The notes under the pieces were generated by a model. That model was not told the DNA's origin and made no database searches. It saw only the letters and a list, made by a program, of their open reading frames with translations. From Lycorma delicatula (lineage: Eukaryota; Arthropoda; Insecta; Hemiptera; Fulgoridae), in NCBI RefSeq assembly GCF_047948215.1, contig NC_134455.1, forward strand, positions 350,701,991-350,765,990: 64,000 nucleotides of DNA. The letters run 5' to 3'. A program made the position numbers and the translations under genes. Below are positions 56,240 through 64,000 of the stretch, piece by piece; positions within the stretch are counted from its first letter, which is position 1; each line of letters opens with the position of its first letter.

Positions 56240-57922
56240 AAGCGAACTTAAACGAAACAAAGAGAACTGGTAGAAAAAGGTGGATATCAAAGGATATATT
56301 GCAGCTAATGGATGAACGTAAAAAGTATAAGAATGCTAGTAATGAAGAAGTTAAAAGGAACTATCGACAATTAAGAAATACTATAAACAGGAAGTGCAAA
56401 TTAGCGAAAGAAGAGTAAATTAAAGAAAGGTTTTCAGAAGTAGGAAGAGAAATGAACATTGGTAAAATAGACAGACCATACAGGAAGATTAAGGAGAATT
56501 TTGTGGTACATAAATTAACATTTAATAATGTGTTAAATAAAGATATACACCGAATTATAATACGAAAGAAAAGGTGTGGAATATATTGAATAGTTATACA
56601 GAGAAAATTAATTAGAAACTGGTGTAATAGGAAGAAGAGGAAGTCGAAGAGGATGAAAAGGAAGATACAATGCTGAGATCTGAATTTAATAGAGCACTAA
56701 AAAATTGAATGGCAAAAAAGCTCCTGGGATAGACGGGATACCTGCAAAATTACTGCACAGTGCAGGTGAGAAAGCGGTAGATAGATTATACAAACTGGTA
56801 CGTAATATTTACGAAAAAGGGGAAGTACCGTCAGACCAAAAAGACCGTATCTTTTTTATTATTATCATAATAAAAAAGAAAGCAGGAGCAGATAAATGTG
56901 AAGAACACAGAACAATTAGGTTAACTACTCATGCATCAAACGAGAGGAGAGTGGAAGAAGTGTTAAGAGAAGGCCAATTGGTTTCAGGAAAAGTATAGGG
57001 TCAAGGGAAGCAATTTTACCGCTCAGATTAATAGTACAAAAGAAGATTAAAGAAAAACAAATCGACATACATAGCATTTATAGACTTAGAAAAGGCATTT
57101 GATAACGTAAACTTGAATAAAATGTTCAACAATTTAATAAATTTAGCGTTCATGAATAGAGATAGAAGAACAATTGCTAACATTTACAGAAAACAAACTG
57201 CAACAGTAATAATCGAAGAACATAAGAAAGAAGCCGTAATTAAAAAAAGAGTCCGAGGTTATTCCCTATCTCCGTTACTTTTTAATCTTTACATAGAACT
57301 AGCAGTTAATGATGTTAAAGAACACTTTGGATCTGGAGTAACAGTGCAAGGTGAAAAGATAAGATGCTACGATTTGTTGATGATATCGTAATTCTAGCTG
57401 AAAGTAAAAAAAATTTAGAAGAAACAATGAATGGCACAGATGAAGTTCTACGCAAAAACAACCTCATGAAAATAATCAAGAACAATACGAAAGTAATGAA
57501 ATTTAACATAGATAACATAGATGGACCACTGAATATAAAAATAGGAAGAGTACTTGAGAAGAAAAGATTAGAAGCTTTTTAAATGTGGTGCTAGAGGAGA
57601 ATGTTAAAAATTTGGTGGGTAGATAAAGTGACAAATGAAGAGGTATTGCGGCAAATTGATGAAGAAAGAAGCACTTGGAAAAATGTAATTACAAGAAGAG
57701 ACAGCCTTATAGCCCATATATTAAAGCATCCTGGAATAGTTGCTTTTATATTGGAGGGACAGGTAAATGGGAAAAATTGTACAGACAGCAAACGTGTGGA
57801 ATATGTGAAATAAATTGTTAGGGATGTAGGATGTACGGGTATACCGAAATGAAACGGCTGGCACTAGATAGGGAATCTTGGAGAGCTGCATCAAACCAGT
57901 CAAATGACTGAAAAAAAAAAAC
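56240..57922 (+). mobile_element. RTE-like LINE, longest copy of the family
   Basis: Carries the linker, polymerase and C-terminal tail of ORF2 and the diagnostic 3' end GAGAGCTGCATCAAACCAGT followed by CAAATGACTG and an A-run (57890-57922). 5'-truncated: no endonuclease. The same family supplies 13461-13551, 14789-15330 and 32238-32955. Confidence 0.85.
56270..57860 (+). pseudogene. RTE-like reverse transcriptase, broken and internally deleted
   Basis: Reading across frames: KKAPGIDGIPAKLL (56716) and KAGADKCEEHRTIRLTTHAS (fingers, 56878). Motif A is YIAFIDLEKAFDNVN (57070). VRGYSLSPLLFNLYIELAVN is motif B, degraded from RQGCSLSP (57262). Motif C is RFVDDIVILAES (57370), with Val for Ala but both Asp kept, then MKFNIDNIDGPLNIKIG. 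The sequence then jumps to KKRLEAF (57562), skipping roughly 90 residues of thumb that the antisense copy at 15120-15330 still has. The C-terminal tail TNEEVLRQIDEERSTWKN (57631), HILKHPGIVAFILEGQ and EMKRLALDRESWRAA follow. A low-complexity ATTATTATCATAATA insertion (about 56855) and several stops add to the damage. The clade call RTE is by overall look only; CR1/L2 relatives are possible. Confidence 0.85.
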
Positions 57923-58340
57923 AGGTTTGATTCCCGATTAACCTTGTTATAAGCATCAAGCTTACGTGGTGAATTAATAATTTTCAGAAAAGTTATTATT
58001 GTTAAGTAATAATAATTCGAATTCAAACATAAGTCAGTGTAATTATTAATTAAAAATTAAACCTTTTTTTTTTACATTCAAGTGATTTTTTTTCTTGTGA
58101 AACCGAATATGAAGATACAAAATTGTATGCATGGAGGAAAAAATAGCAATTCATTAAAAAAGATTTATTTTTATGAACGAAATTCTATGAAATTTATTCT
58201 TCAATCTTTTTTATAAACGACTTAATTTTTAAAAAATCCTTTTAGAAAAAAGAAAAAGGTTTTGCCTTCAAGAAAGAAAAATTAGAGTTTTATCAAGGTA
58301 CATATATTAGCAAATTTGTTATTTGCTAAAAAATAAAATA
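57923..58340. other. AT-rich sequence, no gene seen
   Basis: Nothing recognised. Confidence 0.4.
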
Positions 58341-58344
58341 AAAT

Positions 58345-58495
58345 CAATCTCCATGGAGGAGTGGCAACGTTTATGTATTTCATTTGGGGGTCCCGGGTTT
58401 AAAACCCATTCAAGCATGACATTTTTCATTCGCTATAAAATTCCAGTTTTATATTCCCACACACAAGCTTTATGGTGAATTAATTCACCGCAAAC
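58345..58495 (+). mobile_element. SINE1B with low-complexity target duplication
   Basis: Head CAATCTCCATGGAGGAGTGG / GGGTCCCGGGTTTAAAACCC, tail ACAAGCTTTATGGTGAATTA. Flanked by AAAAAATAAAATAA at 58328-58341 and 58496-58509. Confidence 0.7.
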
Positions 58496-58574
58496 AAAAA
58501 ATAAAATAATAATTATAACATGCATTAAATATATAAAACTTTTTCTTATTCTCAAAGGTAACGTATACAGTGTG

Positions 58575-58725
58575 TTCGGGACGTATTCCTCAAATTTCAG
58601 GTATTGATTCAGGATATCAAATTGAGCAAAAACCTTCAATGTCTACATAAGCTTTGCTTTTTTTTGCTTTGTTTTCCTTCTGGACGCCATTTTGTGATTT
58701 TCAACCAAAAAACCTTTTGCCTGTT
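58575..58725 (+). repeat. Repeat E, copy 2
   Basis: Shares CGGGACGTATTCCTCAAATT, TTTCAGGTATTGATTCAGGA and TTTGTTTTCCTTCTGGACGC with 12500-12620. Confidence 0.65.
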
Positions 58726-59298
58726 TTTATTTCCTTCATTAAATGATGTAATAAAAATTATCAGCGTGCATTACGGTGAGCAAGCGTACAGCCGGGTTTA
58801 CTATCTACAATAACTCAATTGTTTGTCAACAGATTTTTACAAATGAGGTAGTATCATTTTGTCCAAAATAAAATGCTTAATGAAAAAAATTTATCACACA
58901 AATAATTACAAAGATATTGAAGATTAACTTAAAGATCCACTTGATATTATCGATAACATTTAATATGAGTCCTTTTTTCTTTATATTTGTACAATATATT
59001 ATCGTCCAGTTGATGAAAAAGAAACAAAAATCTTTGTATGGAACACCAGCGGCGTGGTGTTGGGCTGTTTTGCTCATGCGCACATAGGAAGCTGCACGCG
59101 AGGCTGCACGGGAGAGAGAGCACTGTTACTCCCGCAGTGCCGATCCTGGCGTGCTGGAGGAAGTAGTTTTTTTTGCTCCGCGTGTTTATGGAACGTTCCT
59201 TGTACGTTCTATTTTCTAGTTTAGTCTGTGGAAAGAATATGGGAGCGGTTTAGTTGTTTTTTCAGTAGTGATCAAAAGATAGCGGAGAGCAAGGCCAT
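58726..59298. other. Unclassified sequence, no gene recognised
   Basis: 59040-59260 is GC-richer and includes an imperfect direct repeat GCTGCACGCGAG/GCTGCACGGGAG. No domain recognised. Confidence 0.4.
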
Positions 59299-59352
59299 CG
59301 TGTTTTTGGACAGATTTGGCAATCAAAGATGCCAAATCTGTCCAAAAACACG
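59299..59352. repeat. Perfect 23-bp inverted repeat, 8-nt spacer
   Basis: Arms 59299-59321 and 59330-59352 (core GTTTTTGGACAGATTTGGCA) are exact reverse complements. Confidence 0.95.
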
Positions 59353-59739
59353 CTGGAAGGGGGAAAAGAAGGAAATTAGTAAAAACTAATTATCTATTTG
59401 TTTCTGTGTACATAGAAATTTAAATTAAGCACCGTTGGACTATTGGACTATAGTGTTTTAAGAAGACATTTTATGAAGTTATTATCTAGTAATACTAAAA
59501 AATATTATCTGTATTGACATTTTATAATTTATTCGGTTAAACCGAATATGGTTTTTAAGTACAATGTGCTTAAAAACCGTGTAACGTATTCTTGAATGTG
59601 ATAAAGTATAGAATTAGATTATTACTCTGCTTCCAGCTATTCTATTTGCTTAATTTTTTCGGTTCTTTTATTTTACAGAAAAATTTAACCGTGGCTTTGA
59701 AAAGTCCCAGAAAAAATTTTCTGGAGTAGCACCCCCACT

Positions 59740-59900
59740 AATTTTAGCTACGAGCCGCCACTGTGAAGATGGACGCCATATTTAAATTTTTGAAGGTGAC
59801 ATTTTCAAAATTATTTATTTTTACAATAAGACCCAAGTCTTTGCCAAATTTGCCATATTAAAGCAGGTTTACCCGTTCCTGAGAAAACATGATGTTATTA
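59740..59900 (-). repeat. Repeat E, 3' part, antisense
   Basis: The reverse complement (TCTCAGGAACGGGTAAACCT ... GTCACCTTCAAAAAT) matches the right part of 12500-12790 without the fold-back. Confidence 0.6.
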
Positions 59901-60194
59901 GAGCAACATCAAAAAATTCACAGTTAGTTATAAAATAAAACAAACATATTAAAATCTATAACAATTATTTAAATTAATTTAAAAACGTAAAATAATGTTA
60001 AGGTAAATAATAATACATGACAATTTAAATATAAGAAATACCTACAAAATACATCACAGTTTGGAAGGCGTTAATGAAAACTATTTGAGCTCATATTTAT
60101 GTACGTATTAAACTGAATGTAAAATAGTCGACGGAATTTTTTTTTTCTAATTGCTATTGACATTATTTAAAAATTCATTGACAGAATAATATTG
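59901..60194. other. AT-rich sequence, no gene seen
   Basis: Nothing recognised. Confidence 0.45.
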
Positions 60195-60351
60195 GTTTTT
60201 TTTTTATGAGATGTGCGGGCATCGACTGCTATGATATTTAGCCCGGATGGAAATTTGTAGCGAATGAAAAATGCCATGCCTGACCGGGATTTAAACCCAG
60301 TACTTCTGAGTGCAAGGCGGAGAAGCTACCATTCGCGCCACAGAAACCGTC
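60195..60351 (-). mobile_element. SINE1 with target duplication
   Basis: Flanked by AATAATATTG at 60185-60194 and 60352-60361. Minus-strand head GGCGCGAATGGTAGCTTCTC and GGGTTTAAATCCCGG, with a diverged middle. Confidence 0.85.
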
Positions 60352-60361
60352 AATAATATTG

Positions 60362-60874
60362 TTTGATAAAAGAAAATCATTTAATTATATTGTAAATAAA
60401 TTGATGAGAAGATATTTTAACATTAAAATTTATTTATTAGGTAAAAAATAATTTTACATAATTCTAATAAATAGCGGAGTAATAATTGCGTTATATTGTT
60501 ATCGGTAAATATCCCACTGTTTACTTTTTTACAAGAACCCTAAACCATTACGCATAGGATCATAATGAACAGCTGATCTGTATTGAAAGAGTAAAGGATA
60601 TCCGGTCTCACGGGAATTCATTGTGAGACATTCTGTCTTCCGGTCGGGCCTCCCTTTCCTTTACGTATACCCACATGTCGACCGGGCAGAGATTTTCGCA
60701 GGTCTTACCGATCTGATCTATCCCGTCCAAGGACAGAAGAGAGAAAAAAATAAGAACTCTTTTATTTAATAACAAAGAAATTCCCCTACACTTTCACGAC
60801 CTCTCTTCGCCCTTCTCACAACAAGACGGACCGAATCAGGGACAAGTTTGTGCCATCTGCTACAACTAGTTTAA
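60362..60874. other. Unclassified sequence with a GC-richer block
   Basis: 60600-60740 and 60780-60870 are GC-richer than the surroundings. On the minus strand a frame of about 45 codons (about 60740-60606) reads PVDMWVYVKEREARPEDRMS near its end, then a stop. No domain recognised, and it is too short to call a gene. Confidence 0.35.
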
Positions 60875-60904
60875 CTAAACCTAACCTAACCTATCTAACC
60901 TAAC
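60875..60904. repeat. Short interstitial CCTAA/TTAGG-type tract
   Basis: About five CCTAA units with one TCT interruption (ACCTAACCTAACCTATCTAA then CCTAA). TTAGG is the common insect telomere unit, but this tract is short and interstitial. Confidence 0.7.
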
Positions 60905-61101
60905 ATACCCTTAAATAATAATTCTTTTAGTGTTCTTTGACCTTGATACATCAATTCTTCATTTTAATTTTATCGCCTTTCTATAAAGCCGAATAATAGT
61001 AAAGGAGAATTATCTCATAAGAGATTAAATTCTTGGTATAATTATTTTTTAAATATTCCAGTTTCTTATATTTTTATTCTTTGTAAAATGAAATCAACAT
61101 T

Positions 61102-61106
<5 letters not shown>

Positions 61107-61140
<34 letters not shown>
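61107..61140. repeat. TA microsatellite
   Basis: About 17 TA units ending exactly where the Tc1-like terminal repeat begins. Confidence 0.95.
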
Positions 61141-61143
<3 letters not shown>

Positions 61144-61490
61144 GCAAACAAATTAATCCGAACAAAATATTTTTATAGAAAACTTTATTTTTAAAATAAA
61201 AATATTTAATAGTCAAAGTTACTCAAATTTAATAGTTTATGTGCCCTCCTTTGTTTTTTATTATCTCATTAATCCTCCTTGGCATTGATTCCACTAAGGT
61301 AGAACAATGATTTTTGATTTCTTCATCGCGAAATGAAATCTGTATCACTGAACTAGTTAGGTCGGTTTTTGTGCTACAATGCATTTTCCCAAGTCTTCTC
61401 TTTAGTACGGCTTATAAATTTTCAATAGGATTCAGATCGGAAGAACTTCCTGGCCACGAGAGCACTCTACTGTTTTGGTTTTTGAAGAAC
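61141..61490 (-). pseudogene. Tc1-like transposase, C-terminal remnant with terminal repeat
   Basis: On the minus strand from about 61470: VLSWPGSSSDLNPIENL, a stop, then AVLKRRLGKMHCSTKTDLT, a segment around SFRDEEIKNHC, then LVESMPRRINEIIKNKGGHI and NY with a stop near 61240. WP..S.DLNPIENLW..LKRR is the hallmark of Tc1-family transposases around the last catalytic acidic residue (normally Glu in IENLW). The Trp is replaced by the stop. About 100 bases further, the element ends GGATTAATTTGTTTGCCAC, a typical terminal repeat, against a TA array, the expected target. The N-terminal 80% is missing. Confidence 0.85.
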
Positions 61491-61513
61491 TCTAAGAACT
61501 AAGAGTTCTTAGA
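61485..61513. repeat. Short fold-back at the broken end of the Tc1 remnant
   Basis: AAGAACTCT (61485-61493) and AGAGTTCTT (61502-61510) pair with an 8-nt spacer; alternatively TCTAAGAACT/AGTTCTTAGA pair with a 3-nt spacer. Confidence 0.7.
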
Positions 61514-61514
61514 A

Positions 61515-61745
61515 TAGAATAGAATAATTACATTTATTTATTTTTTATTTATTAGATATTTATATAATTTATTTTTTACTTTTCAGGGCATTTTTATATT
61601 TTTTAATATATTACATTTTTTCGTTTAAAATTCTCAATTTTATTTAATTCTTATTTTTTTACTTTTTAGAGGATTTTTCTAATTTGTTTCCTTTTTTTAT
61701 TAATGTTAATATTAATAATAGTTAAATAAAATCTTTTTTTTAAAA
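61515..61745 (+). repeat. Repeat R, copy 2
   Basis: Direct repeat of 33455-33690 with about 85-90% identity by eye. Confidence 0.65.
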
Positions 61746-62189
61746 ATAATTTTTTATATGTAATCAAATATATTTTTTGTAATTTTTTTAAGACTAAAAT
61801 AAAGTAAAAATATTTATTTTTACTCATCAAAGTTACATACGTGTACCAAATTTCAATCATTTTCATACGATAGTTCATGGGAAATGAAAATTTTCAACTA
61901 AATGTATGAATTTAGCATAGGGGTAGTGCGTGGGGGCGTGGGGTGGGTCTTATCAAATTCCGACACCGTAATGCTGTATTGTCATCAAATTTATATATGT
62001 GTACCAAATTTCATTGATTTTCATACGATAAATCAAAAGATATAGCAGTTGCAAGATTTGATTATTCCTAAAGCGAGTTAAATAAAAGCTTTTAAAAACT
62101 ATCCATTTCTACCAAATCAGACAACAGAACTGTTTTCATGTAACTCACCATAATACTGCTGTTTAAAAAAGTACTTTCAGTGTCATCTT
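61746..62189. other. AT-rich sequence, no gene seen
   Basis: Contains two related stretches, GTGTACCAAATTTCAATCATTTTCATACG (61841-61869) and GTGTACCAAATTTCATTGATTTTCATACG (62000-62028), about 160 bases apart, suggesting an internal duplication. Confidence 0.4.
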
Positions 62190-62795
62190 GACTATCCCTG
62201 AATCCATTTTGACGAATTTCGGCGTGACGTCTGTACGTACGAACGTATCTCGCATAACTTAAAAATAATTAGCCGTAGGATGTTGAAATTTTGGATTTAC
62301 GACTGTTGTAAGATCTAGTTTTCCACTTCCCCTTTTTATTAAAATCGACTGGACCAAAAGTGTCAAAAGAAAGCTCAAAATCCAAAAACTTTGAATTTTG
62401 GACTTTTTCTTAACTGTAGTAATAAACCATCATTGAAGGCTTTTCAACGATATATCATAAGTGGTGGTACTTAAGTTCACTGGTTCCAGAGTTATAGCCA
62501 AATAGAAAATTTAATTGATGAAAGATTTGGATCTTACAAGGGGGACGCATATCGGTTCGATTCATTTTTTTTTTAATTTAATATATTGATTTATTAATAA
62601 TTATTAACCTCTGATTGTAAAAAATTTTTAGGATAAATAATAATTCAATAATAACAAAAAAAAAAAGAAAAAATATCAGAATGAAATAAAACACTTTATG
62701 TACTTTTCATTTAAAAAAAAAAAATGCTAATATGTAATTTAATAGGCATACAAGGAAGTTATGAAGTATCCACATCATATTTTTTCTTTTAAAAA
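62190..62795 (+). repeat. ACTTCC-family repeat, copy 7, 5'-truncated
   Basis: Begins within the family at CTGAATCCATTTTGACGAAT and runs to GGCATACAAGGAAGTTATGA followed by the T-run. The first 80 bases are missing. Confidence 0.8.
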
Positions 62796-63224
62796 AACAA
62801 TATAACTCTATTTATGAATTTTAAATAATATTAATTTAAAAATTAATAAAAAGAGCTGACAACGGAGTAACTATACTTTCCCGACACTGAGAAACTCAAG
62901 TTGTATTTCGAAAAGCGATTTCTTGAAGGATTTCATGTTTTTCCTTATTTTCATGTAAACAATTATTTAAAAAATTGAATATATTTTATTTAAAAAAAAA
63001 TTGATTTACATTATAACATAAAAATGATAAAGTATTTCAGATGTTGCATTTTTATTTAAAATGCAATTAAAAGACTTTCTTTTACGAATCTTTAAATAGT
63101 ACTAATAAGAAAAAATAACTGGATTTATCTCTTTTCCGTTGAAATTGAAATACAAATACGTGTTCAAAATAATTTTCATTAATGTTTACTGAGTTATCAA
63201 TTGTTTCATAGTTCAAACTTCTCA
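62796..63224. other. AT-rich sequence, no gene seen
   Basis: Nothing recognised. Confidence 0.4.
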
Positions 63225-63895
63225 TAATTAACTCGGTGGAACCTGTACCCTCAGGGCCTAGGTCGGCCAAGGCAAACTCCGGAGCCAATTCAGGGATCCT
63301 CGGGAACTTCCGGGGCCAAGGCCCTACCCCAGGGCCGTAGAGCTTACTTCGCTTGTCATTCCCGTGTTGCAGGAGACGGCGCCTTCAACACCAACAGGGC
63401 TCGCTTCGGTCGCCATTCCCGACTACCCAGAGGGCTCCGCCACCTGGACCCCCACACTGTACTTTATATTCATGGTTGTGAATATGATATTAATAAATAA
63501 TAATTAAAGTATTCAGGCTTTATAAAAACCTGAAAAAGAAACTAAATTACAAAAACAGAGTAATAGTAGTTTGGTAACTACAACTATGATGACGAAAAAT
63601 CCATAACTTATTTCTATTGCCATTTTGACAGGAGTATAATAATGAAATAAAAAGATTAATATTTTTTTCCTTAATCTTTAATCTATAATTTACAACTTCA
63701 CCCTCCTTGGGGATGAAGAAATTATGAATATTTTTAATATTTTAACCTTCAAGGGAGCTAAGGCATCGGTCTGTAGTTTATAACCATCCGTTGTATAATA
63801 CAAATATATCCTGAAAATTTGAAACGAATCGATTGGTTGGTTCTTCGAGATTTTTCGAGATGAAATATATCTATAAACCTTCTCAGTTATACCAA
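63225..63895 (+). repeat. Repeat G, copy 2
   Basis: GC-rich head 63236-63460 (AACCTGTACCCTCAGGG, TAGAGCTTACTTCGCTTGTC, CTACCCAGAGGGCTCCGCC) and an AT-rich body matching 48400-48950. The head is about 60 bases longer than in copy 1 owing to an internal duplication of the GCTT/CGCTTCG..CATTCCCG segment. Confidence 0.75.
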
Positions 63896-64000
63896 AAAAC
63901 ATGCTAAATACTTGATTGCGATTGATCGAGTAGGTTTTTTGATAATTTTGAAGAACAAAATTCTTTGCTCGGGAATTTTATCCCAGCAAACAAAAAATCT

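Noticed and set aside
60875..60904. True telomere
   Set aside because: Only about five units, interrupted, and internal to the sequence.
1..64000. Endogenous viral genes or LTR retrotransposons
   Set aside because: No capsid, envelope, viral polymerase, integrase or LTR pair was recognised; all reverse transcriptase relics have non-LTR motifs.
1..64000. Operons, ribosome binding sites, toxin-antitoxin or defence systems
   Set aside because: Composition, SINEs, LINEs and mariners show a eukaryotic nuclear genome; no prokaryotic gene organisation is present.

Overview
The window looks like intergenic sequence from a large, AT-rich, repeat-filled arthropod genome, most likely an insect. I infer this from the mix of mariner, Tc1-like, R1-like, RTE-like and Helitron relics, from several tRNA-derived SINE families, and from a short TTAGG-type tract. 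A sap-feeding hemipteran would fit, but the sequence does not prove it. I found no convincing host protein-coding gene, no rRNA, no canonical tRNA, no CRISPR array and nothing prokaryotic. Every recognisable coding stretch belongs to a transposable element, and every one is broken by stops, frameshifts or truncation.

Layout. 1-5.6 kb: AT-rich DNA with two copies of a roughly 0.7 kb dispersed repeat (here the ACTTCC family), one split by a LINE tail with an 11-bp target duplication, plus SINE2 copies. 5.6-7 kb: two R1-like LINE fragments placed tail to tail. 8.1-9.9 kb: a Pif1/Helitron-type helicase relic running into repeat D, which carries a SINE2 insertion with a fold-back arm. 10.4-10.8 kb: an unusual open frame, possibly the N-terminal piece of a Helitron-type protein. 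12-17 kb: SINEs, an RTE-like 3' end in a perfect fold-back, repeat T, an antisense RTE fragment and an RT relic. 18.8-20.7 kb: a complete but dead mariner inserted at a TA inside an older DDE transposase relic. 21.8-23.1 kb: one ACTTCC copy inside another. 24.4-26.5 kb: an R1-like ORF2 with its 3' UTR. 26.5-27.2 kb: another DDE relic. 27.6-36.3 kb: SINE2 copies, repeat D, an RTE relic with a fold-back start and repeat T. 36.7-37.4 kb: a short poly-A element in which zinc knuckles run straight into 3'-UTR-like sequence. 39.8-42.8 kb: an R1-like 3' half and a second mariner. 47-52 kb: an RT relic, repeat G and a Helitron with helicase motifs and a clean 3' terminus. 52.7-63.9 kb: SINE1 copies, repeats D, X and G, the longest RTE-like LINE and a Tc1 remnant.

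How the parts relate. The window records successive transposition. LINEs probably supplied the machinery for the SINEs: several SINE copies have 11-15 bp target duplications. Helitron, mariner and Tc1 relics give a DNA-transposon layer. The most unusual recurrent signal is a set of long, near-perfect inverted repeats with 0-8 nt spacers. Several lie at the truncated end of a TE fragment. In one case the whole fold-back lies inside the target-site duplication, so it was apparently made during insertion. All family names rest on motifs read by eye; no database search was possible.
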